Origin: Flammeovirgaceae bacterium UBA2786
GTDB lineage: Bacteria; Bacteroidota; Bacteroidia; Cytophagales; Cyclobacteriaceae
Direction: 5' to 3'
NCBI GenBank assembly: GCA_002352225.1
Contig: DEIA01000035.1
Location: 18,791-46,758 of the forward strand
Length of the DNA: 27,968 nucleotides
The stretch's first letter is position 1. The number at the start of each line of letters is the position of its first letter. The position numbers and the translations under genes were made by a program. The notes beneath the pieces are model-generated. The model was not told where the DNA came from. It saw nothing but the letters and a program-made list of their open reading frames with translations, and did no database searches. Shown piece by piece: positions 7,518 through 16,747 of the stretch.

Positions 7518-8933
7518 TTAGAATTCTTTTTTCATGTGTAGAAAAAACCCTTGCGTCTTTTCGCGTGTAAAGGTGTACTCCAAGCGCAATACAGCGTCAT
7601 AAGCTGTTACGATATCAATACCAAATCCGGCTCCTGCCAATAACCGATTAGATAAGCGTGTGTTTAAGTCCTGTTGTTGGTAGTAGGCATAGTTCTCTAC
7701 ATAGCCTACATCAAGATAACTTTTTAAATAAATGGCTAACGGGAAGTATTGGAATTGTTCAATACCCAGGCCGTTAACCTGCCAGGTGCGCGAAAATATT
7801 TTTTTACGCAACGTAGTTTTGTTAAGGATATAACGAGGTCCTTCAATTACATACACCTCGTATCCTTTTACTAATTGTCGCCTGTACCCTAAGGCTCCGT
7901 ATAGTGAATAGGGTTGGTTATCGGGCGAACTGATATAGCCCGATGTAAAGGTTGATAGATAATAGCCGTGTCCTAAATCGGCAAAGTGCGAATAACTGGC
8001 ATTGATTTCCCAAAGGTTAACCGGGCCAAATCCAAGACCACTTTTTGAAAACAGGGCTGTGATCTGAAAACCTTTTAAGGGATAGGCAATCACATCGCGA
8101 TGATCGGAATTAAAGAAGTATCGCAATACACTGAAATTTTGGTTGCGATTACTTTCGCCAAAATAGTTTGGATTGAAATACGTAATAGAATCAGCAACTG
8201 AATTAGACTGATGTTGATACTGGAAGGTATGAGTCTGGTAGAAATTTTTACGAAAGGTGTAAGCAACACCGGTGATGAATGATGTTCTTAATCTCTTATC
8301 GCCACGCCTGAAAACAAGTTTATGGTCATCAGTAAAATAGGCCAGGTTGCGCGGTTCGCTGTAATTGAAATCGAAAATCAATCCATGCTTTTGCTTTTGA
8401 TCGATGTAGGGTATGCGATAATTCAATTCAAATCGCCTGGTAAAACCAAATTGTGCTGCAAGCCGTAAGGTTTCATTTCTGCCTCTGAAATTATCTTGAT
8501 ACAAGCGTAAGCCATAATTAACACGCCTGAAATCATGATTGTAATTTTGCCACCACTCATTAAAATTTCTATCGGATAACTCGAAAATAGGAACAGGGAA
8601 TGTGTACCACCGTTCGTTTACATCTACTAATAAGTCAACCTGATTTTGAGTTATGGGAAGCCAGCGTACTTCTACCGTGTTAAACAATCTTAGGTTATAG
8701 ATTTTGCGCTGATCGCGCTCGATCAATGTACCAAGCCTGCGCATGCTAATAGTATCACCTGGTTTTATATCTAACTCACGTGATATAATATTCTGGCGTG
8801 TTGTTGTATTGCCAATAATCAGAATACGATTAACGGTTACTATCCGGTTAGTGGTATCGGGCAGAGGCCGTAAGGTATCAGCGGCAATGGGTTGCCCTGT
8901 AAAACTCAGTAAACCAACAATCAACGCCCACAT
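7518..8933 (-). CDS. BamA/TamA-family outer-membrane protein with short POTRA region
   Basis: A 471-residue protein with an N-terminal signal-like segment (MWALIVGLLSFTGQPIAA). One POTRA-like domain lies at about 30-110 (VNRILIIGNTTTRQNIISREL, RDQRKIYNLRLFNTVEVRW, VDLLVDVNERWYTFPVP). The other ~350 residues are barrel strands ending in a terminal phenylalanine (LHMKKEF), the usual C-terminal insertion signal. BamA itself has five POTRA domains, so this is a smaller relative of unknown client, not the main assembly factor. It lies 24 bp downstream of lgt on the same strand and is probably cotranscribed with it. Confidence 0.85.
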   Translation of the reverse strand: MWALIVGLLSFTGQPIAADTLRPLPDTTNRIVTVNRILIIGNTTTRQNIISRELDIKPGDTISMRRLGTLIERDQRKIYNLRLFNTVEVRWLPITQNQVDLLVDVNERWYTFPVPIFELSDRNFNEWWQNYNHDFRRVNYGLRLYQDNFRGRNETLRLAAQFGFTRRFELNYRIPYIDQKQKHGLIFDFNYSEPRNLAYFTDDHKLVFRRGDKRLRTSFITGVAYTFRKNFYQTHTFQYQHQSNSVADSITYFNPNYFGESNRNQNFSVLRYFFNSDHRDVIAYPLKGFQITALFSKSGLGFGPVNLWEINASYSHFADLGHGYYLSTFTSGYISSPDNQPYSLYGALGYRRQLVKGYEVYVIEGPRYILNKTTLRKKIFSRTWQVNGLGIEQFQYFPLAIYLKSYLDVGYVENYAYYQQQDLNTRLSNRLLAGAGFGIDIVTAYDAVLRLEYTFTREKTQGFFLHMKKEF

Positions 8934-8957
8934 GGGTTGCCACTTTTGGCTCTTAAT

Positions 8958-10085
8958 TTAAGGATTGTTATTAACGGGCTTGTTGCGCAATGCCCAGATT
9001 AAAATAAATACACCGGCAATAAACAAAGGTATACTCAAAATCTGCCCCATGTTAAGGGTCATGCCAGCTTCAAATGCAACCTGATCTTCTTTTAAGAACT
9101 CGTAGGAAAACCGCAAGCCCCATAGCACCACCATAAACACGCCAAAGATTAAACCGGTTGGTGTATTTTCCTTCTTACGATTCCAGATCAGAAACAACAG
9201 GAGGAATAAAATCACGCACGAAACGGATTCATATAGCTGTGCCGGGTGCCGGGCAATACCAAACGTACTGATGCGCGCACTATAGTTACCATCACTATCT
9301 ATATCGGCCTGGTAATTAATTACAGATCCCTGATTATCGATATGCTCGTTAAAATAATTAATAAAGTACTGCACGTCACTTTCTAAATACGATTTAGCCC
9401 GGGTTTGGTCAACTCCGGGTTTAAATACCACGTAAATAAAAATGGGCACACGGCCATGAGAACCTTCGGGTAATTCTTTGTTGCGTTCAACTTTAACATA
9501 TTCAACAGGGCTGTCTTTTTTCCCGGCTTTTTTTCCAGTAATACTCTCGCTAAACTGGTTAACAAACACCACACTTAATGGACTATTGGTTGGCTTGCCA
9601 ATGATTTCTGAATTGAAAAAATTACCCAACCGGATTAATGCACCGGTAAGGGCTACAACAATTACAATTCTATCTAATATCTGTAAGTAGTTTTGTCCTG
9701 GTTTTTTCTTGCGGCTGTATAACCACAAGGCAAACAAAATTCCAAATGCACCACCATGACTTGCCAAACCCTGTAACCCCGTAAACCGGAAGGGGGAGAA
9801 CTCAAAGGGAAGTATTATGCTGAGCGGATCTTGTATAAAGAGTTCTGGCTGATAAAAAATAACATGACCCAAACGGGCACCTAAAATAGTAGCCACCACC
9901 ATGTAAATGGTAAGGGTATCTACATCCTTTTCGGGTTTACCTTCCTTGCGGAATATATAGTAGAGTACCTGCTGGCTGATTAGAAACCCGGCCGCAAATA
10001 ATAATCCGTACCAGCGCAGGGAAAACGAACCGATCGAAAAAATTTCAGGGCTGGCATTCCAAATCACGTAACTGAACAAGCTCAT
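8958..10085 (-). CDS. lgt: prolipoprotein diacylglyceryl transferase
   Basis: Lgt moves diacylglycerol from phosphatidylglycerol to the lipobox cysteine of prolipoproteins at the inner membrane, the first step of lipoprotein maturation. Diagnostic features are RWYGLLFAAGF near the N-terminus, ARLGHVIFYQPELF, the GLASHGGAFG segment, RLGNFFNSEIIGKPT and ARHPAQLYE, with about seven hydrophobic spans. At 375 residues it is longer than the ~290 of E. coli because of an inserted hydrophilic region of about 80 residues between GKPT and ARHPAQ, a form usual in Bacteroidota. The frame extends to a TTG at 10091, but the ATG at 10085 is the natural start. It leads the pair with the BamA/TamA-like gene. 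Confidence 0.96.
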   Translation of the reverse strand: MSLFSYVIWNASPEIFSIGSFSLRWYGLLFAAGFLISQQVLYYIFRKEGKPEKDVDTLTIYMVVATILGARLGHVIFYQPELFIQDPLSIILPFEFSPFRFTGLQGLASHGGAFGILFALWLYSRKKKPGQNYLQILDRIVIVVALTGALIRLGNFFNSEIIGKPTNSPLSVVFVNQFSESITGKKAGKKDSPVEYVKVERNKELPEGSHGRVPIFIYVVFKPGVDQTRAKSYLESDVQYFINYFNEHIDNQGSVINYQADIDSDGNYSARISTFGIARHPAQLYESVSCVILFLLLFLIWNRKKENTPTGLIFGVFMVVLWGLRFSYEFLKEDQVAFEAGMTLNMGQILSIPLFIAGVFILIWALRNKPVNNNP

Positions 10086-10123
10086 AGTCAATAATTTATT
10101 GTCCCAATTCAGGGCACAAAGGG

Positions 10124-10131
10124 CAAATATA
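10124..10131 (-). promoter_or_regulatory. candidate -7 box of lgt
   Basis: Read on the minus strand this is TATATTTG, a perfect TAnnTTTG match, ending 38 nt before the lgt ATG. A matching TTTG at the -33 position is not evident. Confidence 0.4.
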
Positions 10132-10203
10132 AGAGCAAATTGGGTTTACGGCTTTAAAATTCCCGGGTCTTTTGGTGTTTTATAAATTCAAAATGGTTGG
10201 GCT

Positions 10204-12060
10204 TTAAAGTTTTTCAAGGTCTTCCAGTTCAACCTTAAACCCACCGGAAAGAATAGGAAACCGGCACCAGCTACGAGGGTCTACATTCCACTCGTCAAGG
10301 TGGAAAGAGGGTGCAAGGCGTTCGCGTTTCCACTGGTTTGCTGCCCAAAGCCTGAAAAATTTAACCACATATGTTTTAAGCAAAGCGGCATTGGGGTTGC
10401 CGGGTAACGGTTGGCTTTTTATTCGGAGATAGACTTCCGCTGGCGACAGCCGATTGTTTATGGCCAACCGCTCAATTTCCAGCAGGATAGGATAAGGCAT
10501 CAAATCTTTTTCATCGGTTTGTGCGCGCTCGCTGGGTCTTAGTTCGGCAGTAGGTGTAAGATTGTTTACATAACGCAAACCGGTATAACCTAATTCTTTC
10601 TCGGCCCATTTTAACCATTGCAGAATAAAGGGTTTATCAATTCCGGCAATAGGAGCAAGGCTTCCGCTGGTGTCGCCATCCATAGTTGCATAACCTACAT
10701 CGCCTTCGCTGCGGTTAGAGGTAGTTAGTAAAATGGCTTGCTTTATATTGGCCAGCATCCAGATAATGGGCGATCGGCTGCGAGCCTGAATGTTTTGCCG
10801 GGCAATGTCGTCCTGTTCCCATGTTAAGGACCTGCCTAGTACGTTTTCAATTTTACTTTCGTACGATTCAACCTCATCATCAATTGTCCACTGATAAAAT
10901 TGCGCTCCGATTGAATGTGCCAGTTGTTCTGATGATGTGAAGGTTGCCTGCGATGAATTTTTTGTTCCCTGATAAGCACAGGTTAACAACTTGCCGGTAA
11001 TTTCTTTTGGTGATGCGGATACAGGTATGTTCAAAGCCTCACAAAATTTTTCCGGGCCCAATTCATGTAACCCACGCCTTACCATTTCTGCAACCAAAAT
11101 GGCACATAAAGAAGAATCTGCTCCGCCACTCAGGCTAAGTACATAACCTTTTGCTTTACTCTTGCGCAGGTAATCAAACAAAGCCAGCGAAGTAGCTTTA
11201 CTGAATTCTTCGTTTTTGATTTTGCTATCGGTAAGGGTGTGCCGTTTGGTTTTTTCCGGATGGGTAAAATCCACATCGCACCACAACACGTTAAAGGGTT
11301 TTAATGAAAGCCTGTTGTTGAGTTGAACAACTTCTCCGTTCAAACCAAAAATAATATCGCCATCGTAAATCATGCGACCGGCTTCATTGCCCAGCAGGTT
11401 CACAAACAGGTATGCACAGTTAAATTTTTTCGATCCGTCTTTTACTACTTCCTGCTCACGAAGTTGGCTTTTTCCCATAGCAAAGTGACTGGCACTTAGA
11501 TTTAAGATAAGATTAACACCGCGCTGTGCTAACCTATAGCCCGGGCGTTTTTCTTTTCGCCAGCTGTCCTCACAAATTTCAAATCCGAATTTTATTCCTT
11601 CCAGCTCAAAAATGAGATCACCTACCGGGAACGTATTACCATCGCGGGTTAATTCAATTACGGAGTTGGGTGGCCAGGCATCGAACCAGCGGGGTTCGTA
11701 GTGTACGCCATCGCGCGCCAGATTTTGCTTTAATGCAATACCCAGAATTTTTTGATTGTGAATTACACAAGCCCCATTGTAAGTAATGCCATCCATTCGC
11801 AATGGTAGTCCTAAACAAACGGCAATGTTTTGTGTGTGCGGAACAATTTCCAAAAGTGTTTGCCACGCTTTCTCACTTAACCAATCGCTTAGAAATAGAT
11901 CTTCGCAGCCATAGCCGGTAACGCTCAGTTCCGGAAAGCAAAGCAGTTTTACTTGTTGCGCTTTGGCTTCCTCAATGGCATCAATAATGTGCGTTTTGTT
12001 TCCAGGCCAATCCAGCGGAGTTTGGTTTACAGTTGCACCACCAATGCGTAAATGGTTCAT
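10204..12060 (-). CDS. nadE: glutamine-dependent NAD+ synthetase
   Basis: This enzyme amidates deamido-NAD+ to NAD+ using glutamine and ATP. It is the two-domain type (618 residues). An N-terminal nitrilase-fold glutaminase has a visible Glu-Lys-Cys triad: E44 in CFPELSVTGYG, K111 in ALKQNLARDG and C163 in FEICEDSW. A C-terminal ATP-pyrophosphatase synthetase has the PP-loop SGGADSS (about 311-317) and the substrate region TTSNRSEGDVGYATMDGD. No domain is missing. The ATG at 12060 begins MNHLRIGGATVNQTPLDW, a normal start for the family. It is flanked by intergenic gaps of 118 and 167 bp and seems to be transcribed alone. Confidence 0.97.
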   Translation of the reverse strand: MNHLRIGGATVNQTPLDWPGNKTHIIDAIEEAKAQQVKLLCFPELSVTGYGCEDLFLSDWLSEKAWQTLLEIVPHTQNIAVCLGLPLRMDGITYNGACVIHNQKILGIALKQNLARDGVHYEPRWFDAWPPNSVIELTRDGNTFPVGDLIFELEGIKFGFEICEDSWRKEKRPGYRLAQRGVNLILNLSASHFAMGKSQLREQEVVKDGSKKFNCAYLFVNLLGNEAGRMIYDGDIIFGLNGEVVQLNNRLSLKPFNVLWCDVDFTHPEKTKRHTLTDSKIKNEEFSKATSLALFDYLRKSKAKGYVLSLSGGADSSLCAILVAEMVRRGLHELGPEKFCEALNIPVSASPKEITGKLLTCAYQGTKNSSQATFTSSEQLAHSIGAQFYQWTIDDEVESYESKIENVLGRSLTWEQDDIARQNIQARSRSPIIWMLANIKQAILLTTSNRSEGDVGYATMDGDTSGSLAPIAGIDKPFILQWLKWAEKELGYTGLRYVNNLTPTAELRPSERAQTDEKDLMPYPILLEIERLAINNRLSPAEVYLRIKSQPLPGNPNAALLKTYVVKFFRLWAANQWKRERLAPSFHLDEWNVDPRSWCRFPILSGGFKVELEDLEKL

Positions 12061-12227
12061 TGAAATAGTTTTTCCTTCGGTTTTGTGTGGTAAAACTACT
12101 TAAAAATACAACCAAAATAGGGGGGTCATATAAGTCGAAAAGCACGGGATGTAGATTGCTTTTTTATGCTGAGCGAGATATTGTACAGCAGTAATTTTGA
12201 GTAACATTCACTTTAAAAGTTTTGGAA

Positions 12228-12944
12228 TCAGATATTCAGCAAGGCACACGTTTTTTCGGCTGCATCTTGCTCGGCTTTTTTCTTGGTTAATCCAAAACCC
12301 TGCCCGTATGCTTCGTTGCCTATATATACCTGAGCAGAAAATTCGCGTGCATGGCCTTTTTTTAGTTCTTCGGCCTCAAACCGTATTTCTTTAGCCTGGC
12401 GTTGTGCCCATTCTATAATCTTACTCTTGTGGTTTGAGTTTGAGTTTACCACTATCTCCAAATCGAAATAGGGCTGAATGAGTTTGTCGATTACAAATTT
12501 TTTGGTGCGCAGGTATCCTTTATCCAGATAGATGGCTCCCACCAATGCTTCAAGGGTATTACCTAATATTACTTTTTGCAATTGTACATTCTTGTTATCG
12601 AATTGTATAATAGCACCTACACCCACTTTTTTAGCCAGATTGTTTAGCGACTCGCGGTTTACAATGCGCGACCGGATTTCAGTTAAAAAGCCTTCGTCTT
12701 TAAATGGATATTTTTTAAACAGGTAATCGGCCACGGCAGCGCCTAAAATGGCATCGCCCAGGTATTCCAATCTTTCATTCGATTCGCGAAAGCCATTCTT
12801 TTCTTTGCTGCGCGAACTGTGCAGCGTAGCTAATTTATAAAGCGCAAGGTTAGAAGGAGCAAACCCGGCAATGGTTTTAATAGCTGTAACTAACTTCTTA
12901 TCTTCTCTTGAGTTGGATTTAGATAAGGAGAGTAAGTTCCACAC
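12228..12944 (-). CDS. rnc: ribonuclease III
   Basis: RNase III cuts double-stranded RNA in rRNA and mRNA processing. The 238-residue protein has the RNase III signature NERLEYLGDAILG (catalytic E60 and D64), a second metal-site region GNTLEALVGAIYLDKGY (E132), and a C-terminal double-stranded-RNA-binding domain (about 168-237, with EFSAQVYIGNEAYGQGFG and KKKAEQDAAEKTC). The position equal to E. coli D114 reads N129, which I recall as common in Bacteroidota enzymes. The start is GTG, 9 nt after the fabF stop, with no in-frame ATG nearby. It is the last gene of acpP-fabF-rnc, an order common across bacteria. Confidence 0.96.
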   Translation of the reverse strand: MWNLLSLSKSNSREDKKLVTAIKTIAGFAPSNLALYKLATLHSSRSKEKNGFRESNERLEYLGDAILGAAVADYLFKKYPFKDEGFLTEIRSRIVNRESLNNLAKKVGVGAIIQFDNKNVQLQKVILGNTLEALVGAIYLDKGYLRTKKFVIDKLIQPYFDLEIVVNSNSNHKSKIIEWAQRQAKEIRFEAEELKKGHAREFSAQVYIGNEAYGQGFGLTKKKAEQDAAEKTCALLNI

Positions 12945-12953
12945 GGTAATTGC

Positions 12954-14204
12954 TTACTCGGCTTTTTTCAGAATGATAGAGGCATTATGGCCACCAAAGC
13001 CAAATGTGTTGCTAAGAGCCACTTTAACTTCGCGCTTTTGCGATTGGTTAAATGTAAGGTTGAGGCGTGGGTCCAGTCCATCATCATCTGTAAAATGATT
13101 GATAGTGGGAGCGACTACACCTTCTTTAAGCGCCAGTATACAAGCCAGTGCTTCAATAGCACCGGCTGCGCCCAGCAAGTGGCCTGTCATGGATTTGGTA
13201 GAACTGATGTTCATCTTATAGGCTTGTTCTCCAAATACAGCCTGAATAGCTTTTATTTCTCCTATGTCGCCCAGCGGAGTAGAGGTGCCATGCGTGTTAA
13301 TGTAATCAACCTCTTCGGGTTTAATGCCCGCTTCGGCTAAGGCATTTTCCATTACTTTAATAATGCCTGCCCCCTCCGGGTGAGGTGCGGTGATGTGATA
13401 GGCATCGGCCGAAAGGCCACCGCCAATTACTTCGGCATAAATTTTTGCTCCACGTTTTTTTGCGTGTTCGTACTCTTCCAGAATTAATGCACCAGCACCT
13501 TCGCCTAATACAAAACCATCGCGGTCTTTATCGTAAGGTCGTGAAGCCGTTTCTGGCGAATCGTTTCTTTCGGATAGGGCTTTCATCGCGTTGAACCCGC
13601 CCACACCGGCTTCGCATACAGCAGCTTCCGATCCACCCGTTACAATAATATCAGCTTTGCCTAATCGTAGATAGGTATAAGCATCGTATATCGCATTGGT
13701 AGAAGAGGCACAGGCCGAAACGGTTACGAAATTAGGTCCGCGAAAACCATACTTAATAGAAATGTGGCCGGCACTCAGGTCGGCAATCATTTTCGGAATA
13801 AAGAATGGATTGAAGCGTGGGGTGCCATCGCCTTTGGCAAAAGATTTTACTTCTTCCTGAAAAGTAAACAACCCTCCGATACCCGAACCCCATATTACCC
13901 CAACGCGGTCGGGGTTAAGTTCAGTTAGCGGAAGGTTGGCATCAGCTATAGCTTCGTCAGCCACTACCATAGCGTATTGTGCAAACGGGTCAAGCTTGCG
14001 GCCTTCTTTGCGATCCATAAAGTCTTCAATTTTGAAGTCCTTTACTTCGCAGGCAAACTTGGTTTTAAAAAGAGAAGCGTCAAATCTTGTAATGGGCGCA
14101 GCACCACTTTTTCCGGCTTTTAAACCTTCCCAGTATTGCTGAAGGTTGTTTCCGATTGGTGTTAATGCGCCTGCGCCTGTAACTACTACTCTTTTAAATG
14201 TCAT
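12954..14204 (-). CDS. fabF: 3-oxoacyl-[acyl-carrier-protein] synthase II
   Basis: FabF condenses malonyl-ACP with acyl-ACP in fatty-acid chain elongation. The 416-residue protein has the full thiolase-fold set: active-site cysteine C165 (TVSACASSTNA), H305 (NTHGTSTPLGD) and H342 (MTGHLLGAAGA), and the C-terminal NTFGFGGHNASI loop. Length and motifs are those of an active enzyme. It begins with ATG at 14204, 38 bp after acpP, its carrier-protein partner, and is followed closely by rnc. Confidence 0.97.
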   Translation of the reverse strand: MTFKRVVVTGAGALTPIGNNLQQYWEGLKAGKSGAAPITRFDASLFKTKFACEVKDFKIEDFMDRKEGRKLDPFAQYAMVVADEAIADANLPLTELNPDRVGVIWGSGIGGLFTFQEEVKSFAKGDGTPRFNPFFIPKMIADLSAGHISIKYGFRGPNFVTVSACASSTNAIYDAYTYLRLGKADIIVTGGSEAAVCEAGVGGFNAMKALSERNDSPETASRPYDKDRDGFVLGEGAGALILEEYEHAKKRGAKIYAEVIGGGLSADAYHITAPHPEGAGIIKVMENALAEAGIKPEEVDYINTHGTSTPLGDIGEIKAIQAVFGEQAYKMNISSTKSMTGHLLGAAGAIEALACILALKEGVVAPTINHFTDDDGLDPRLNLTFNQSQKREVKVALSNTFGFGGHNASIILKKAE

Positions 14205-14242
14205 ACAATCCGTTAGGGGAGCAAAAGAACTGACAAAACCTA

Positions 14243-14482
14243 TTATTTCTTAACGTTCTCTTCGAGGTAAGAAATCGCCTGGCCTACAGTGGCAATGTTT
14301 TCGGCCTGGTCGTCAGGAATGGAAATGTTAAATTCTTTTTCGAACTCCATAATAAGTTCTACGGTGTCCAGCGAGTCAGCTCCAAGGTCGTTGGTGAAAC
14401 TTGCTTCAGGAGTAACTTCAGATTCTTCCACGCCAAGTTTGTCGATAATGATCTGTTTTACTTTTTGTGCGATTTCAGACAT
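14243..14482 (-). CDS. acpP: acyl carrier protein
   Basis: A 79-residue acidic protein carrying the growing acyl chain on a phosphopantetheine arm attached to S37 in LGADSLDTVELIMEFE. Length and motif are those of the housekeeping fatty-acid carrier. It heads the acpP-fabF-rnc unit and has a credible promoter 35-66 nt upstream of its ATG, so its expression probably sets that of the operon. Confidence 0.97.
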   Translation of the reverse strand: MSEIAQKVKQIIIDKLGVEESEVTPEASFTNDLGADSLDTVELIMEFEKEFNISIPDDQAENIATVGQAISYLEENVKK

Positions 14483-14516
14483 GTTTTTAAAGGTTTAGAG
14501 GATTCAAAAATCTGTG

Positions 14517-14548
14517 CAAATAAAGAGATTTGGTGCAATATTGGCAAA
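14517..14548 (-). promoter_or_regulatory. candidate promoter of acpP-fabF-rnc
   Basis: On the minus strand TTTG (14548-14545) is followed after 20 nt by TTTATTTG (14524-14517), a near match to the Bacteroidota -33 TTTG / -7 TAnnTTTG promoter. Transcription would start near 14510, leaving about 28 nt of leader before the acpP ATG. Confidence 0.5.
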
Positions 14549-14565
14549 CATTTATAACTAACAAC

Positions 14566-14573
14566 TACTATTG
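14566..14573 (+). promoter_or_regulatory. candidate -7 box of the IPExxxVDY-pyk unit
   Basis: TACTATTG differs from TAnnTTTG at one position and lies 18 nt before the ATG at 14591. A TTGG at 14541-14544 is 21 nt upstream and could act as a weak -33 element. It lies back to back with the acpP promoter. Confidence 0.3.
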
Positions 14574-14590
14574 CAATACGCGTGGCAAAA

Positions 14591-15013
14591 ATGAAGAAAA
14601 AGCGGCTGGAAGTCGAATATTCATTCGATTTTGAGTTAATCGGCATAATTTCATCTGCCAAAGGTTATAAGTTGGCATGGGAAGTAAATAATATTTTGGG
14701 CAGCCACCTTATTCGTCAACCCGACTTAACCATCCTGTTAACTAAAGATAGCTATGCCAGTTATGTGTATTACGCGTTCGAAAACGAGGTTAATGTGCTG
14801 AAACTGTTTCGAAATAGACCGAATGAAGCCGATCTGATTAAAAATTTATTAGTACCGGAATTTCCTCATTACGATTACATTTTGCTTACTCAGGGCGAGG
14901 CTCATATGGCCAGCAAACGTTTGCAGGAACTCTTAAAAAATATTCCTTCCATCGAATTAACTGCTTTTATACCTTTGACGGCCTTAAAATCGAAGGATAA
15001 CTTTATTTTTTAA
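14591..15013 (+). CDS. IPExxxVDY-family protein
   Basis: A small basic-start protein (140 residues from this ATG; the GTG at 14582 would add three). The segment VPEFPHYDYIL corresponds to the IPExxxVDY signature that names a Bacteroidota-specific family usually sitting between acpP-fabF-rnc and pyk, exactly the position seen here. No signal peptide or membrane span is visible, and the function is unknown. The ATG is preferred because it starts MKKKRLEVEYSFDFEL; both starts fit a promoter near 14570. pyk follows 16 nt downstream, so the two are very likely cotranscribed. Confidence 0.8.
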   Translation: MKKKRLEVEYSFDFELIGIISSAKGYKLAWEVNNILGSHLIRQPDLTILLTKDSYASYVYYAFENEVNVLKLFRNRPNEADLIKNLLVPEFPHYDYILLTQGEAHMASKRLQELLKNIPSIELTAFIPLTALKSKDNFIF

Positions 15014-15029
15014 CCCCACCACTTTTTAC

Positions 15030-16457
15030 ATGGAACGTGTTTCGTACAACAAAACCAAGATTGTAGCAACCATTGGCCCGGCCTCAAACAACAAAGAAAT
15101 GCTTACGGCACTTGCCCGTGAGGGTGTGGATGTGTTCAGGCTTAATTTTTCGCATGGCAAGCATGAAGACCACCAGAAAGTGGTTAACTACATACGCGAA
15201 ATAAATGAAGAGCTGGGTACGCACATTGCCATTCTGCAGGATTTACAAGGCCCCAAAATCCGTGTAAACGAAATGCAACCCGATACTGAGATTAAGGCGG
15301 GCGATACAATAACGATTACTACCAAAGAAGTATTAGGAAACAAAGACCTGGTTAGTACCTCGTACGAAGGGTTACCCGATGATGTGAAGGTGGGGGACAT
15401 GATTTTGATTGATGATGGTAAGATTGAGTTACGCGTAAAAGATGTACGGGGGGTAGAGGTTACCTGTACCGTAATTTATGGTGGCCCGCTTAAATCAAGA
15501 AAAGGAATTAACCTTCCATTCTCAAAAGTATCGGCTCCTTCGCTTACCGAAAAGGATATCGAAGATCTTAAGTTTGGTTTAAAGAATAGGGTAGATTGGG
15601 TTGCGCTTTCATTTGTACGCAAGGCAAAAGATATTCAAACGTTGCGCGATATTATTAATGAGCATAAATCTACTACACGTATAGTTGCTAAGATTGAAAA
15701 GCCCGAAGCGCTTGAAAACATTGACGACATTATAGCTGCTACTGATGCGGTAATGGTAGCGCGTGGCGATTTGGGTGTGGAAATCTGGATGGAAGAAGTG
15801 CCCATGGTTCAGAAAATGCTGGTAGCCAAATGTAACCAGGCGGCTAAGCCGGTAATTGTAGCTACGCAAATGATGGAGAGCATGATTGAAAACCCTCGCC
15901 CTACCCGTGCTGAAACCAATGATGTGGCTAATGCTGTAATGGACGGAGCCGATGCGCTTATGCTTTCGGCCGAAACGGCAGCCGGTAAATATCCGGTAGA
16001 AGTAATCCGCAGTATGGTGCGCACCATTGGTTCGGTTGAAAAACAGGCCAGTATTTACTTCCACTATCGGGATATTGATGCGGGGTCGCCTAATTATTTT
16101 AACGACAGTTTGATTTTAACAGCCTGCAAACTGGCTAAAGATGTAAACGCCAAAGCTATTGTAGGTATGACCCAACTTGGTTATGCTGCCCTAAAAGCGG
16201 CATCGCACCGGCCTAATGCCAACATATTTGCTTTTACCAGTAACAACACCATTCTAAATGCCATGAATCTGGTTTGGGCCACCCGTGCCTATCATTACGA
16301 TAAGGCATCGAGTACCGATGAAACTATTTCAGATGTAGAGAAAATTCTGAAGCGCGATGGTCATGTACAAACCGGTGACATCTTTATTATACTGGCCAGC
16401 ATGCCAATACAGGAACGTGGCCGGTCTAACATGATTAAGGTACATGTGGTGAGTTAG
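15030..16457 (+). CDS. pyk: pyruvate kinase
   Basis: Pyruvate kinase makes pyruvate and ATP from phosphoenolpyruvate and ADP in glycolysis. The 475-residue protein shows TKIVATIGPAS at the N-terminus, RLNFSHGKHEDH, LQDLQGPKIRV, the active-site stretch VAKIEKPEALENIDDII, MVARGDLGVEI, and ATQMMESMIENPRPTRAETNDVANA in a TIM barrel, followed by a C-terminal regulatory-type domain (from about 355). Nothing is missing. The sequence after its stop is a cluster of palindromes that could end transcription. Confidence 0.97.
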   Translation: MERVSYNKTKIVATIGPASNNKEMLTALAREGVDVFRLNFSHGKHEDHQKVVNYIREINEELGTHIAILQDLQGPKIRVNEMQPDTEIKAGDTITITTKEVLGNKDLVSTSYEGLPDDVKVGDMILIDDGKIELRVKDVRGVEVTCTVIYGGPLKSRKGINLPFSKVSAPSLTEKDIEDLKFGLKNRVDWVALSFVRKAKDIQTLRDIINEHKSTTRIVAKIEKPEALENIDDIIAATDAVMVARGDLGVEIWMEEVPMVQKMLVAKCNQAAKPVIVATQMMESMIENPRPTRAETNDVANAVMDGADALMLSAETAAGKYPVEVIRSMVRTIGSVEKQASIYFHYRDIDAGSPNYFNDSLILTACKLAKDVNAKAIVGMTQLGYAALKAASHRPNANIFAFTSNNTILNAMNLVWATRAYHYDKASSTDETISDVEKILKRDGHVQTGDIFIILASMPIQERGRSNMIKVHVVS

Positions 16458-16508
16458 AGATTTAAAATTTCGGACTAAGTAGCACCCAGCGGAATTAATT
16501 TTAAAGTA

Positions 16509-16557
16509 TCGCCCTGCAAGGGCGACATTAGATAGCCCCGGGTGCGACCCGGTGCTA
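16509..16557. repeat. paired REP-like palindromes
   Basis: TCGCCC-TGCAA-GGGCGA (16509-16525) is a perfect 6-bp stem. Eight bases later TAGCCCCGGG-TGCGA-CCCGGTGCTA (16533-16557) forms a 10-bp stem with one mismatch. An outer TAGCACC at 16480-16486 can also pair with GGTGCTA at 16551-16557. The arrangement resembles bacterial REP/BIME units, which in other bacteria are spread by RAYT (Y1-type) transposases; no such transposase is in the window. They may also serve as transcription terminators after pyk. Confidence 0.65.
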
Positions 16558-16575
16558 ATAAATAATAAGGTAAAG

Positions 16576-16625
16576 TCGTGCCGACTGCTGATAGAATTTA
16601 AAATGATGAATTGATTTCGGCACGA
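16576..16625. repeat. spaced inverted repeat TCGTGCCGA / TCGGCACGA
   Basis: Nine-base perfect arms at 16576-16584 and 16617-16625 enclose 32 A/T-rich bases. It directly follows the REP-like pair and may be part of the same composite repeat. Confidence 0.6.
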
Positions 16626-16686
16626 AACACAATACCCTTTGTTAAAAACGCATTCCAAAAATCCGTTCTATTTCGGTTGGAGGTTG

Positions 16687-16733
16687 CGTGCTGAAAAAAG
16701 CTGGCATTTCAAACACAGCGAGTAGTCAGCACG
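16687..16733. repeat. spaced inverted repeat CGTGCTGA / TCAGCACG
   Basis: Eight-base perfect arms at 16687-16694 and 16726-16733 enclose 31 bases. Arm sequence and spacing resemble the 16576-16625 repeat (TCGTGCCGA), so both may come from one family. Confidence 0.5.
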
Positions 16734-16747
16734 ATTAGCCTGGAACT

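Noticed and set aside
16329..16658. 109-codon minus-strand frame at the end of pyk
   Set aside because: More than a third lies antisense to pyk and the rest across palindromes; no recognisable family.
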